Shown here: piece after piece, positions 7,180 through 15,287 of the stretch
Layout: each line of letters starts with the position of its first letter
Numbering within the stretch: the stretch's first letter is position 1
Source: JBGSST01 sp041736915
Lineage (GTDB): Bacteria > Bdellovibrionota > FAC87 > UBA2466
Assembly: GCA_041736915.1 (NCBI GenBank)
Contig: JBGSST010000374.1
Span: forward strand, 1 to 35,138
Direction of reading: 5' to 3'
DNA: 35,138 nucleotides
Notes under the pieces: generated by a model
Told to the model about the DNA's origin: nothing
Databases searched by the model: none
Seen by the model: only the letters and a program-made list of their open reading frames with translations
Position numbers and translations under genes: made by a program

Positions 7180-8390
7180 GTTACACGCCGCAAGTGACGC
7201 TTTCGGTAAACGGGCGGTTCCATGCTTTCGATTTTGCGCGAGCGCTGGAAAAACGGCAGGCATTATGCCGCCTGCTTACGTCATACCCTGCGTCCGTAAC
7301 TTGTCGAATGGCCGAACTGTCAGGGGATAAAGTGAAGTCGCTCGCGTGGCCTGAACTTTTGCGCCGGATCATTCGGTTGCTGCCCTCGGGCATTGGCAAT
7401 CCTCAGTTTTTTCTCAACTCCTCATTTGATAAGTGGTCGAGCCAGCAGATTCCTGATGGCACGAACGTGTTCATTGGCTGGTCGGGCAACTCATTGCTAG
7501 GCCTGCGCCGGGCGAAGGAAAAAGGCATCCCCACGTTTCTCGAGCGTCACAGCGCCCACATCGAAACGCAGACCGAATGGCTCGAAGAAGAGTACCGGCG
7601 CTTCGGCCTCGCTTTTCAGGCTACGCACCCGAAAGTGGTCGAGCAGGAGCTTCGTGAGTACGAAGCGGCCGATTGGATTTCGGTGCCGAGCCGTTTCGTG
7701 CGGCGGACCTTCTTGGATCGCGGAGTGCCCGAAGAGAAGCTTCGCGTGCATCCGTTGGCGGTGAATACCGCGAAGTTCCGCCCCGTACCGCAGCAGTCTA
7801 AACGGCTGCGATTTTTCTACGGGGGCCAGCTCTCGTTGCGAAAAGGGATTCCCTACCTCGTCGAGGCGTTCCAGAATTTCAACACGACCGAGGCGGAACT
7901 TTTTCTGGTGGGAGATTGTGATGCGGAGCTAGAGCCAATTCTGGCCCGCTTTTCTTCGGACCGTATTCATCGCCTGCCCGCGCAGGACAGCGATCGATTC
8001 GCGGCGCTGCTGGCGTCGAGCGATCTGGTTTGCTTGCCTTCGATCGAAGACGGGTTCAATCAGGTAGCGGTGCAAGCGATGGCTTGTGGAGTTCCCGTAA
8101 TGGTGTCGACGAATACGGGCGCCGGGGAGCTCATCGACGAAGGCCGATCGGGGTTCTTGGTGCCACCGCGGGATGCTAGGGCGATTCATGATCGCTTCGA
8201 CTGGGCGTTGAATCACCGTGACGAGTTGAAGGCCATGGGCGCTTACGCGCGAACTAAGACGTTACAAGAATTCACTTGGGAACGTTACGCGGATTTGCGG
8301 CTAGCGGAGCTCGAAGAGCTGCACGCCACCGGCTCGCTCACCAACGGACGTTCGAAGGCCGGGCGCGGTTCCGCCGCCAGTTTGCCCTGA
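7176..8390 (+). CDS. GT4-family (GT-B fold) glycosyltransferase
   Basis: This 404-residue protein has two Rossmann-like halves. Near residue 122 is RHSAHIETQ. The C-terminal half holds the usual FFYGGQLSLRKGIPYLVEAF strand-helix, LFLVGDCDAE, and the donor-binding loop EDGFNQVAVQAMACGVPV. In the E-x7-E pair of GT4 enzymes the second Glu is replaced by Gln, which is unusual but tolerated in some retaining GT-B enzymes. No membrane span is seen, so it is a cytoplasmic or membrane-associated inverting or retaining transferase acting on a glycolipid or polysaccharide precursor. It starts within the stop of the preceding gene (ATGA) and its last 53 bases overlap the convergent hydrolase gene. Confidence 0.85.
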   Translation: MSYTPQVTLSVNGRFHAFDFARALEKRQALCRLLTSYPASVTCRMAELSGDKVKSLAWPELLRRIIRLLPSGIGNPQFFLNSSFDKWSSQQIPDGTNVFIGWSGNSLLGLRRAKEKGIPTFLERHSAHIETQTEWLEEEYRRFGLAFQATHPKVVEQELREYEAADWISVPSRFVRRTFLDRGVPEEKLRVHPLAVNTAKFRPVPQQSKRLRFFYGGQLSLRKGIPYLVEAFQNFNTTEAELFLVGDCDAELEPILARFSSDRIHRLPAQDSDRFAALLASSDLVCLPSIEDGFNQVAVQAMACGVPVMVSTNTGAGELIDEGRSGFLVPPRDARAIHDRFDWALNHRDELKAMGAYARTKTLQEFTWERYADLRLAELEELHATGSLTNGRSKAGRGSAASLP

Positions 8391-9549
8391 TGGTTTCCAT
8401 CAGGGCGCTCGTCGAAACCTCCGTTTTGTTTTTGCCGTTGGGGCCGTAGCGCAAATTGAATTCGTTCCAGCTTATCTTGAGCGAAGTCTCCCAGAGCCAC
8501 AGCGCGTGGTTCACGCCGTACCCTTCCATTAGGTCGGCCGAGTCGCGAAAGAAAAGTTCGGCTCCCTTCACCCAGCGCATGGCTCCAAACTCGTTCACAA
8601 CTACGGGGGCGCGGCGTTCCCGTTGGAAATCTCCGATAGTCGAAAACTTGCGGGCGAGCCAGTTTTTATCGATGATCGTGGAACGTTCGCCATCGGGCGA
8701 AAACTTGCCGGGGTAGGTCTTCGTCCCTTTCATCGCCTGGTGCGTGTAGTTGTATGGTTCGTAGTTGTGAACACCGTACACCACGCGCGAATCCGGCAAC
8801 GGCGCGAGTGCGGACAGCCAGTCGAGGCTGCTGTAGTTCATCCCTCCGACGAGAATCGGAGTTTCGGGATCTACCGAGCGAATCGCTTGCACGATGCGCG
8901 CGGCGAGCTGGTTCCAGTCCTGCGTGGTGTTTTTGTATTTCCGAAAGAAGGCGTCGGGTTCCCAGATTTTTAGGAGCTCATTCGAGTTAGGTTCGACCAT
9001 GAGGTCGTAGCCCGCCACATTCGGATGCCGGCGGTAACGGGCGGCGACTTTTCGCCACATCTCCACCCAGGCGTTTTGTTTCGTAGCATCTCCCCAAACC
9101 GAGTTATCGGCGCCCGAGGCGCTAGCGTCGAAGCCGGCTTCGTTGCGGCCAGGTCCGGTGCGAAAGCTGATGACGACGAAGAGGTCGGCCTTGCGTGAGC
9201 GCTCGATCAAACGGTCGAGATATTGGGCCACGTCCTCACGCCAGGCGTAGGGGGCCTTCTCGTTGCGTAATCCGGGGAAAGAAAGGTTGGCGTAGTTGGC
9301 GCCGTAGGCGGCCAGTTTGTTTAGGTTGGCCTGATCGTAAGTGGGGCCCACGACCTCGGTGCCTAGCTCGTCGCCATCTTCATTGGGGTCGACGACCTTT
9401 TGCCAGAGATTGGCGCCGCGCAGGCACGTGCCCTTTGCCCATAAGTCCCATTTGCTGGCTAAGCTCTTGGGATCGGTGCAGGTCTCGGCGGTGGCTACGG
9501 AGCCACACGCCAAGATCCACGCGATAAGTAAGTATTTGTGTACCCCCAT
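8338..9549 (-). CDS. Secreted GH5-like glycoside hydrolase (cellulase/mannanase superfamily)
   Basis: This 403-residue protein opens with a signal peptide (MGVHKYLLIAWILACGSVATA). GH5-like features in order are RGANLW near residue 43, FVVISFRTGPG (strand 3), GYDLMVEPNSNE at about 179-190 (proton-donor Glu after strand 4), VVYGVHNYEPYNYT (strand 6) and VVVNEFGAMRW at about 319 (nucleophile Glu after strand 7). The usual N-E-P at the acid/base reads V-E-P, so the conserved Asn is missing while the Glu remains. It probably cuts beta-glucans, beta-mannans or a self-made surface glycan outside the cytoplasm. Lying beside a glycan operon, it may trim that product. Its 3' end overlaps the GT4 gene by 53 bases. 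Confidence 0.8.
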   Translation of the reverse strand: MGVHKYLLIAWILACGSVATAETCTDPKSLASKWDLWAKGTCLRGANLWQKVVDPNEDGDELGTEVVGPTYDQANLNKLAAYGANYANLSFPGLRNEKAPYAWREDVAQYLDRLIERSRKADLFVVISFRTGPGRNEAGFDASASGADNSVWGDATKQNAWVEMWRKVAARYRRHPNVAGYDLMVEPNSNELLKIWEPDAFFRKYKNTTQDWNQLAARIVQAIRSVDPETPILVGGMNYSSLDWLSALAPLPDSRVVYGVHNYEPYNYTHQAMKGTKTYPGKFSPDGERSTIIDKNWLARKFSTIGDFQRERRAPVVVNEFGAMRWVKGAELFFRDSADLMEGYGVNHALWLWETSLKISWNEFNLRYGPNGKNKTEVSTSALMETIRANWRRNRARPSNVRW

Positions 9550-9629
9550 CCCTTAACGGTACGGGGGCAATGGATCGGAATTACCGGCGCAATGTGGAGC
9601 TTACGCCAAATTGAAAGTCTGAAGAGCCT

Positions 9630-10112
9630 TTACGGGCCTACTTCTCCGTTGATCATGAGTAGCTCGCGGTCGGGCAAGCTAGCCGTCGCCCGGCGAGGGG
9701 CCGCTAGCGAAGTATCGCAATACGCAACCTCACCGGTGCTGGCCTCCACCTTCATCACGAGCTTCTCGCGCGCGGAGGCTTTGATTAAATCGTCGGCAAA
9801 AAGCTCTACGGGAAAGCTGCCATCGGGCTCCGGCGTGAGTGAGCCAACGCGATTCACCGCCACGTCGGTTTCGCCGTTCTTGCCCTGATAAATCGGAATT
9901 CGCCACGTTAGCGGGCCTACGCTACCGCGTACGCTGGCTTTGAACTTCATGACGTCGTTTTCAATCTTGGGAGGCGATGATTCGGGCTGCAGGCTGCACG
10001 AAAAGGGGACAAAACCGGCCGAATTGGGAGTGACCAAGACGTAGAGACTGTCTTTGGCGTACGCACTTCCTAGAAGGGTCAAACCTACGATAAGTACCTT
10101 TAGTTGCATCAT
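9630..10112 (-). CDS. Small exported protein of unknown function
   Basis: This 160-residue protein has a signal peptide (MMQLKVLIVGLTLLGSAYA|KDS). The mature part is about 140 residues and looks beta-rich, with SLYVLVTPNSAG, ASVRGSVGPLTWRIPIY and AREKLVMKVEASTGEVAYCD. It has two cysteines, in FSCSLQ and AYCDTS. I chose the tandem ATGs at 10112/10109 because they begin the signal peptide and follow an AGGA about 10 bases upstream. The frame stays open to 10274, but that extension is Pro/Arg-rich, overlaps the antiporter gene and is not convincing. No homologous family comes to mind. It lies 97 bases after the antiporter on the same strand. Confidence 0.7.
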   Translation of the reverse strand: MMQLKVLIVGLTLLGSAYAKDSLYVLVTPNSAGFVPFSCSLQPESSPPKIENDVMKFKASVRGSVGPLTWRIPIYQGKNGETDVAVNRVGSLTPEPDGSFPVELFADDLIKASAREKLVMKVEASTGEVAYCDTSLAAPRRATASLPDRELLMINGEVGP

Positions 10113-10209
10113 CTTAGCTGTTTCCTCGTATGGTGGTCCTACTAGGAATTGCAAATGAAGTGCCGAGAATACGGCAAAAAACCCAATGATTTCGAGGGTG
10201 GTTTTGGGC

Positions 10210-11610
10210 CTAGGCGGGGCGGCTTTCCCAGGGGTCTTTGCGGGTAATGAAGGTGAATATGGGGGAGGTCGCAAACGTCGTTACCAGCGCCATGATGACC
10301 AGCATCGCGAAGAGCCGCGGCGGCAGGATCTTCAAATCGAGTCCTAAGTTCAAAACGATTAGCTCCACCAAGCCACGCGTGTTCATCAAAATGCCCAGGG
10401 CCGAAGAGTCGCGCCAGCTCAGCCCCGAAAGGCGCGAAGCGAATAGCGTGCCGCCAAATTTTCCGACCGTCGCCACGACAATGATGACTCCGCAAAGGAC
10501 CCAATCCTCCGGCGTAGTCAGCAGCCCGATTTGGGTGCGCATTCCGGTGAACGCGAAAAAGGCGGGCAAGAACATGATGCGCACCAGATCATCAATGCGA
10601 TCGGTAAGCTCTTTGGCCACGCGGCTGTCGTGCGGGGTGATGGCCCCCAAAAGGAATGCGCCGAAGATGGCGTGAATTCCGATTAGCTCGGTGGCCAGCG
10701 CGGAAAGCAATAATGCCACGAAAAACATCGCGATGCCGCCCTCGGTTAGCTTGTCGAACTTTTCCAACCAGGGGATGAGCCGGCGGATGAGGGGACCACC
10801 CAGCACGAACATCGCCGTAATGTAGAGCACCGTGAGAATCAGGGTAATGACCGCGCCCCCAATCTTGGCCTGGGAAACACTGACCACCACCGCAAGCAAA
10901 CACCAGGCGCTTACGTCATCCACGGCGGCGCAGGTGAGGGCGATGGTGCCCATGCGCGTGCGGCTGATCTTTTTGTCGGTAAGAATACGGGCCAGCACCG
11001 GAAACGCGGTGATCGACATGGAAACGCCCATGAAAAGCGCAAAGCTGGTGAACGTAACGTTGGCGGGTCCGTAGCTTTTGAAGATGGCCAGCGCCAACGC
11101 TACGCCGAGCAAAAAGGGAATGACGATACTGGCGTGCGAGATCGCCAGCGCCACATGCCCGCTTCGCCTTAGCATCTTGAGATCGAGCTCCAGCCCAACC
11201 ACGAACATGTAGAAAATTACCCCCAGCTGAGCGATGAGCCCTAAGAAGGGGGCCGCCGCGGGCGGTAGCAGAACTTGGTAAAGCTGCGGCGAAATGGACC
11301 CGAGAAACGAAGGGCCGAGCAAAATGCCCCCGACCACCTCACCGATGACGGGAGGTTGGCCAATCAAGGAGAACAGCGCGCCCATGGCGCGGGCCATGAC
11401 GATCACGACCGACAACGCCAACAGGATCTGCAAGAGGTAGTTGATCTGTTCGTGGGCTTGCCCACCGGGAGAGGCGCCGATGGCGGCATCGGAAACGAGC
11501 TTCTTACCTTCTTCGTTGATGAGCGTGAAAATCCCGATCGAAACGGCAATCATGACCAGATAAAAAAGCCAGGTCCTCAGCTTGTGGCCGGTCATCAACG
11601 TCGAGCCCAT
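10210..11610 (-). CDS. CPA2-family cation/proton antiporter
   Basis: This 466-residue membrane protein has about 12-13 spans. Family marks are the GQPPVIGEVVGGILLGPS segment (about 81-100), LGVIFYMFVVGLELD (about 128-142), the paired ion-binding aspartates in CAAVDDVSAW, and the late NTRGLVELIVLN segment. It exchanges Na+ or K+ for H+ across the inner membrane and helps control pH and osmotic balance. The chain ends just after the last span, so there is no RCK/TrkA-N domain as in KefB/KefC. Alternative starts are the ATGs at 11610 and 11595, with AGGA about 10 bases before the first. Its place in a glycan island may be chance. Confidence 0.9.
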   Translation of the reverse strand: MGSTLMTGHKLRTWLFYLVMIAVSIGIFTLINEEGKKLVSDAAIGASPGGQAHEQINYLLQILLALSVVIVMARAMGALFSLIGQPPVIGEVVGGILLGPSFLGSISPQLYQVLLPPAAAPFLGLIAQLGVIFYMFVVGLELDLKMLRRSGHVALAISHASIVIPFLLGVALALAIFKSYGPANVTFTSFALFMGVSMSITAFPVLARILTDKKISRTRMGTIALTCAAVDDVSAWCLLAVVVSVSQAKIGGAVITLILTVLYITAMFVLGGPLIRRLIPWLEKFDKLTEGGIAMFFVALLLSALATELIGIHAIFGAFLLGAITPHDSRVAKELTDRIDDLVRIMFLPAFFAFTGMRTQIGLLTTPEDWVLCGVIIVVATVGKFGGTLFASRLSGLSWRDSSALGILMNTRGLVELIVLNLGLDLKILPPRLFAMLVIMALVTTFATSPIFTFITRKDPWESRPA

Positions 11611-11652
11611 GGCGGAGAATCCTAAGGGCTATGGCGGAGTGTGCCAAGCGCA

Positions 11653-12858
11653 TTAAGCAGCACGGCGAGCATTGGCGCTGTCTTGTAATAGTTCGAGCAA
11701 GTGCTTGGCGCCGGCATCGCCGCTTTTGCCAAGGTTGTAAATCAGCGCTTCGCGAGCCGCCGTGATCTGGGCCCGGAACTTGTCCGGCGTCTCCATCATC
11801 TGTTTCACCGTATCGCCTATCTGCGCAATCTCCGTGGTGCGCATTACCACGCCTAACCGCGAGCGAAGATCCACCTCCACGGGCGGGGTGCCGATCTCGC
11901 CGTAGTAGGGGTTATTGACCTTCCGGGGTACGTCGAAGAACAACACCGGCTTCTCGAAACCAAACGCAAACTCGAGGGCGGTGCCCGACCAGTCGCTGAT
12001 CATCAGGTCCGCGTCCTGAAGGGTTTGCTGGTTTGAGAGATCGTAATCCACAACGAAGTTCGGATTTCGGGAATGCTTGAGGTTGATGTTCTCTACGAGC
12101 TTGGCGCTATGGATACAGGTGAGCGGGTGCGGATGAAAGATCACGCGGTAGCCGCAGGCCATCAGCTGGTCGATTAGTTTCGCGCCGCACGTTTCAATAA
12201 GCGCCTGAGGTCCCCAGCTTGTGGAGACCAGCACGGTCGGTTGGTCCCGTTTGGGGGCTAAACTAGTAAGCCGATTCGTCGCGACGATCCGATCGATGCG
12301 GCCGTGGCCGTGCGGAAGCAAGAGCTTGGGTCTGAGGTTGTGAATCACTTCCCGCTTGCGGATCTCCCTCTCGTGATGCGGACCAACGCAAAGTATGGCG
12401 TCGTAGTGATCGAAGGCGGCCTGGCGATAAAGCATGTGGGAGCTCGCGACCGAATGGAAAACGTAGGCATACTTCACATCGTACTTACTCGAACGCTTGA
12501 GGTGGTAGTTCTCCAGGTCCGGCATGGTCAGCGCGCAAACGCGTGAGTCGAGTTTTTTAAACAGGTGCGTGCGCGCGCCGCCGTCCCCGACGAAGAAAGC
12601 GGTCACGTTGGGCGGGGGCGATTGCAGAACGGGATCGACTTCGCTGGATGTGAGATAGCACACCGGCTGATGATAGGTGGTGGTGAGCGCTTCAATCATC
12701 TCCGCGTAGTGGGGCCAGCTAGCCTCATCTTCCGCATAAAAGACGATCGCTTTTTTCTCTGGCGCCAACTTGAAAAACGCACGCACTTCTTTCCATGCGC
12801 GGAACGCCAGCTTGATGGCTTTCCAGAACTGCGGTTTTGGTTTGTGCGCTGATTTCAT
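11653..12858 (-). CDS. CDP-glycerol glycerophosphotransferase-like (TagB/TagF type) polymerase
   Basis: This 401-residue protein belongs to the PF04464 type. Marks are VFHSVASSHMLYR near 115-130, CVGPHHEREI, LVSTSWGPQ, RVIFHPHP, and the strongly typical C-terminal LMISDWSGTALEFAFGFEKPVLFFD. In teichoic-acid systems these enzymes move polyol-phosphate units from CDP-polyol to a lipid-linked chain at the cytoplasmic face. A basic N-terminal helix (KPKPQFWKAIKLAFRAWKEV) could bind the membrane. No good ribosome site precedes either possible start (ATG at 12858 or TTG at 12876). The gene diverges from the HAD/nucleotidyltransferase/kinase operon, which could supply its activated donor. The exact polyol cannot be told from sequence. 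Confidence 0.8.
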   Translation of the reverse strand: MKSAHKPKPQFWKAIKLAFRAWKEVRAFFKLAPEKKAIVFYAEDEASWPHYAEMIEALTTTYHQPVCYLTSSEVDPVLQSPPPNVTAFFVGDGGARTHLFKKLDSRVCALTMPDLENYHLKRSSKYDVKYAYVFHSVASSHMLYRQAAFDHYDAILCVGPHHEREIRKREVIHNLRPKLLLPHGHGRIDRIVATNRLTSLAPKRDQPTVLVSTSWGPQALIETCGAKLIDQLMACGYRVIFHPHPLTCIHSAKLVENINLKHSRNPNFVVDYDLSNQQTLQDADLMISDWSGTALEFAFGFEKPVLFFDVPRKVNNPYYGEIGTPPVEVDLRSRLGVVMRTTEIAQIGDTVKQMMETPDKFRAQITAAREALIYNLGKSGDAGAKHLLELLQDSANARRAA

Positions 12859-12899
12859 TGATCGAGACGACGGCAATATGTTCTAATCTTTTCGGTACT

Positions 12900-12928
12900 T
12901 TGCGGCGCAAACCTTACCGTGATAAAAT
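12900..12928 (+). promoter_or_regulatory. Putative promoter of the HAD-nucleotidyltransferase-kinase operon
   Basis: TTGCGG (12900-12905) and TAAAAT (12923-12928, 5 of 6 matches to the -10 consensus) are spaced by 17 bases. Transcription would begin near 12935, giving a leader of about 50 bases before the ATG at 12986. It lies in the divergent gap shared with the TagF-like gene. Confidence 0.5.
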
Positions 12929-12985
12929 GAAGTTCGTTTCGTATTTCTCCCTTCCTTTTTCCTCCCATCCGAAAGCCGAGCTGCC

Positions 12986-13684
12986 ATGAAGATGCCCAAG
13001 GCGATCCTGCTGGACTTGGACAACACGGTGTACGAGTACGCGCCATGTCAGCAGGCGGCGATGGCAACCGCGCACGAGGTGGCTCGTGCGCTGCATCAAG
13101 GCTGGGATAATTTTGAAGTTTTCTCGCGGGAGTACGACTTGGCCCGCGCGACGGTGCAGAATTTATTGCCTGGTCATGCAGCGAGTCATTGCCGGCTTCT
13201 TTACTTTAAAACGATGATTGAAGCAGCGTGTCAGAACAGCCAACTGTCCATGGCCACCCGCATTAATGACGCGTTTTGGCACGGGTACTACGGCGCCATG
13301 AAGATCGACGACGGCTGCGCGATCACTTTAAGGGGATGGAAAGAGGCCGGGGTGCGGCTAGCGTGGGTTACCAACTTCACCACCGAAACTCAGGTGAAAA
13401 AACTCGCGAAGATTGGTCTCGTGGACGCCGCGGAGTTCTTGGTGACTTCGGAAGAGGCCGGGGCCGACAAGCCGTCGCCGCTTCCGTTTCAACTGGCGCT
13501 GAAGAAGCTCAAGGTACGTGCGCAAGACTGCGTGATGGTTGGCGACGACTGGAAAGCCGATGTCGAGCCAAGTCGCGCCTTAGGAATGACCCCTTTGTTT
13601 CGCCGGCGCGGGTCGGCCAAAAAATCCGCAGCCGATGTTGGTTCCTTCGATCGGTGGGAAGAACTTTCCACCTTGTTCTCCTAA
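12986..13684 (+). CDS. HAD-superfamily phosphatase
   Basis: This 232-residue protein has the four HAD motifs in order: DLDNT (D10 nucleophile, D12) at the N-terminus, WVTNFTT (motif II), the Lys in GADKPSP (motif III), and VMVGDDWKAD (motif IV). Between motifs I and II lies a helical cap (C1 type) of about 75 residues, as in small-metabolite phosphatases. It begins the plus-strand operon with the double nucleotidyltransferase 22 bases downstream. A role in making the sugar or polyol of this island, by removing a phosphate from an intermediate, is the simplest reading. The cap sequence does not reveal the substrate. An ATG two codons downstream is an alternative start. Confidence 0.85.
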   Translation: MKMPKAILLDLDNTVYEYAPCQQAAMATAHEVARALHQGWDNFEVFSREYDLARATVQNLLPGHAASHCRLLYFKTMIEAACQNSQLSMATRINDAFWHGYYGAMKIDDGCAITLRGWKEAGVRLAWVTNFTTETQVKKLAKIGLVDAAEFLVTSEEAGADKPSPLPFQLALKKLKVRAQDCVMVGDDWKADVEPSRALGMTPLFRRRGSAKKSAADVGSFDRWEELSTLFS

Positions 13685-13706
13685 AACTTAAGCCTCCGAA
13701 AACAAC

Positions 13707-15287
13707 ATGCAAATCATCATCCCCATGTCAGGCCGCGGCTCGCGGTTCGAGCGCGCTGGTTATAAGAAGATCAAGCCCCTCATCGAAGTAGAGGGGAAAC
13801 CGATCATCGAGCATATCGTCGGCCTTTTTCCGACGAACAGCGATTTTCTCTTCATTTGCGCCGAGGACCATCTTAAGTCCACTGACGTCAAAAAAGTTTT
13901 AAAGCGCATCGCGCCCAACGGGAAGATAGTGGCGATCGCCCCCCATAAGCTGGGGCCCGTGCATACCGTACTCGCCGCCAGGCAGCACATCGATCCGGCT
14001 AAAGCCGCGCTGGTCAGCTACTGTGACTATTCGCTTCGGTGGGATTTCGCCGACTTCGCCCGCACCATGAAAGCCTCGGGCTGCACCGCCAGCATTCCGT
14101 CGTACCGAGGCTTTCATCCACATAGTCTTGGACCGAATTTGTACGCCTACCTGCGCACCGACGGCAAAAAAGTCGTAGAGATCAAAGAGAAGGGTGCCTT
14201 CACTAACGATCGTATGAACGAGTATGCCTCGGCTGGTCTGTACTACTTCAAGTCCGGGGCGCACCTGACCAAGTACTTTCAGGCCGCCATGGACCAAGGG
14301 CTCAAAACTAACGGTGAGTTCTACGCGAGCCTGCCCATGAACCTAGTGATTCAAGATGGCGAGCCCGTCGACGTGTACGAGCTGACGCAGTTCATGCAGT
14401 GGGGAACTCCGGAAGATCTCGAGGAGTACGTTGCTTGGTCCGACTACTTTCTGAACGGAGAAGATTCGGCATTCGTGCCTCCGTCCGGCGAAGGCACCGT
14501 CCTCATTCCTATGGCGGGCTTAGGTGAGCGATTTCAGAAACAAGGGTATACGCAACCCAAACCGCTGGTACCGGTCGATGGAGTACCGATGCTAAAGCGC
14601 GTTCTTACGTGTCTGCCCAAGTTGAATCGGCGAGTGCTGGTTTGCCGTGGGGAGCTAGAGATGCCGTTGCGGCGGGAGAAAATCACGGGAGAAGGCGATG
14701 TCATCGTCACTCTCGGTGCGCCGACCGATGGAGCGGTCACCACCTGCCAGGCGGCCCGCGAACGCATCGATCCGCGTGCGCCGCTATTCATTGCGGCGTG
14801 CGACAGCGCGTACCTTTACTCAAGTCCCGATTGGAAAAAGCTCGCGGCGGACACCTCCGTGGACTTCGCGGTGGTGACCTTTTTGAATCACCCACACGCC
14901 AACCGGAACCCTAAGCAGTACGCCTGGGTGCAGACCAACGTGGAATCCACGATCGTGAACTTTGCGTGCAAAGCCCCGCTGAGCGAAACTCCGGCCAAAG
15001 ACCCCGGAGTAATCGGCAGCTTCTGGTTTCGTCGCGCCAGCGACTTCTTCGATGCCGCCGACGAGCTGAAGGCGCGGGACCTGCGCGTGAACGGCGAGTT
15101 CTACGTCGACTCCGTGGTATCGCTGCTTCGCGAAAAGGGATTGAAGGGGAAGTCCTTTCCGGTCGAGTCCTTTCTCTGCTTTGGCACGCCCGACGACGTA
15201 CGTACCTACGAATACTGGGCCGATTACTTTCGCCATCTGAAGAGCGTTAAGCCATCAGCCAAAAAAGCCCGAGGAGCCAAGCGATGA
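13707..15287 (+). CDS. Double-headed sugar/polyol-phosphate nucleotidylyltransferase
   Basis: This 526-residue protein consists of two tandem NTP-transferase domains. Each starts with a nucleotide-binding loop, IIIPMSGRGSRF (residues 3-14) and VLIPMAGLGERF (about 264). Each then has a KPLIEVEGKPI or KPLVPVDGVPM segment, an internal Asp motif (SYCDYS; AACDSAY), NGEFY, and a closing LxFMQWGTPEDLxEY or FLCFGTPDDVRTY segment. Both look complete, so the pair could activate two substrates or act as a fixed dimer. Such enzymes join NTP and sugar- or polyol-phosphate to give NDP-activated donors. The stop overlaps the next start (ATGA). The nucleotide used (CTP would suit the TagF-like neighbour) is inference. 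Confidence 0.85.
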   Translation: MQIIIPMSGRGSRFERAGYKKIKPLIEVEGKPIIEHIVGLFPTNSDFLFICAEDHLKSTDVKKVLKRIAPNGKIVAIAPHKLGPVHTVLAARQHIDPAKAALVSYCDYSLRWDFADFARTMKASGCTASIPSYRGFHPHSLGPNLYAYLRTDGKKVVEIKEKGAFTNDRMNEYASAGLYYFKSGAHLTKYFQAAMDQGLKTNGEFYASLPMNLVIQDGEPVDVYELTQFMQWGTPEDLEEYVAWSDYFLNGEDSAFVPPSGEGTVLIPMAGLGERFQKQGYTQPKPLVPVDGVPMLKRVLTCLPKLNRRVLVCRGELEMPLRREKITGEGDVIVTLGAPTDGAVTTCQAARERIDPRAPLFIAACDSAYLYSSPDWKKLAADTSVDFAVVTFLNHPHANRNPKQYAWVQTNVESTIVNFACKAPLSETPAKDPGVIGSFWFRRASDFFDAADELKARDLRVNGEFYVDSVVSLLREKGLKGKSFPVESFLCFGTPDDVRTYEYWADYFRHLKSVKPSAKKARGAKR

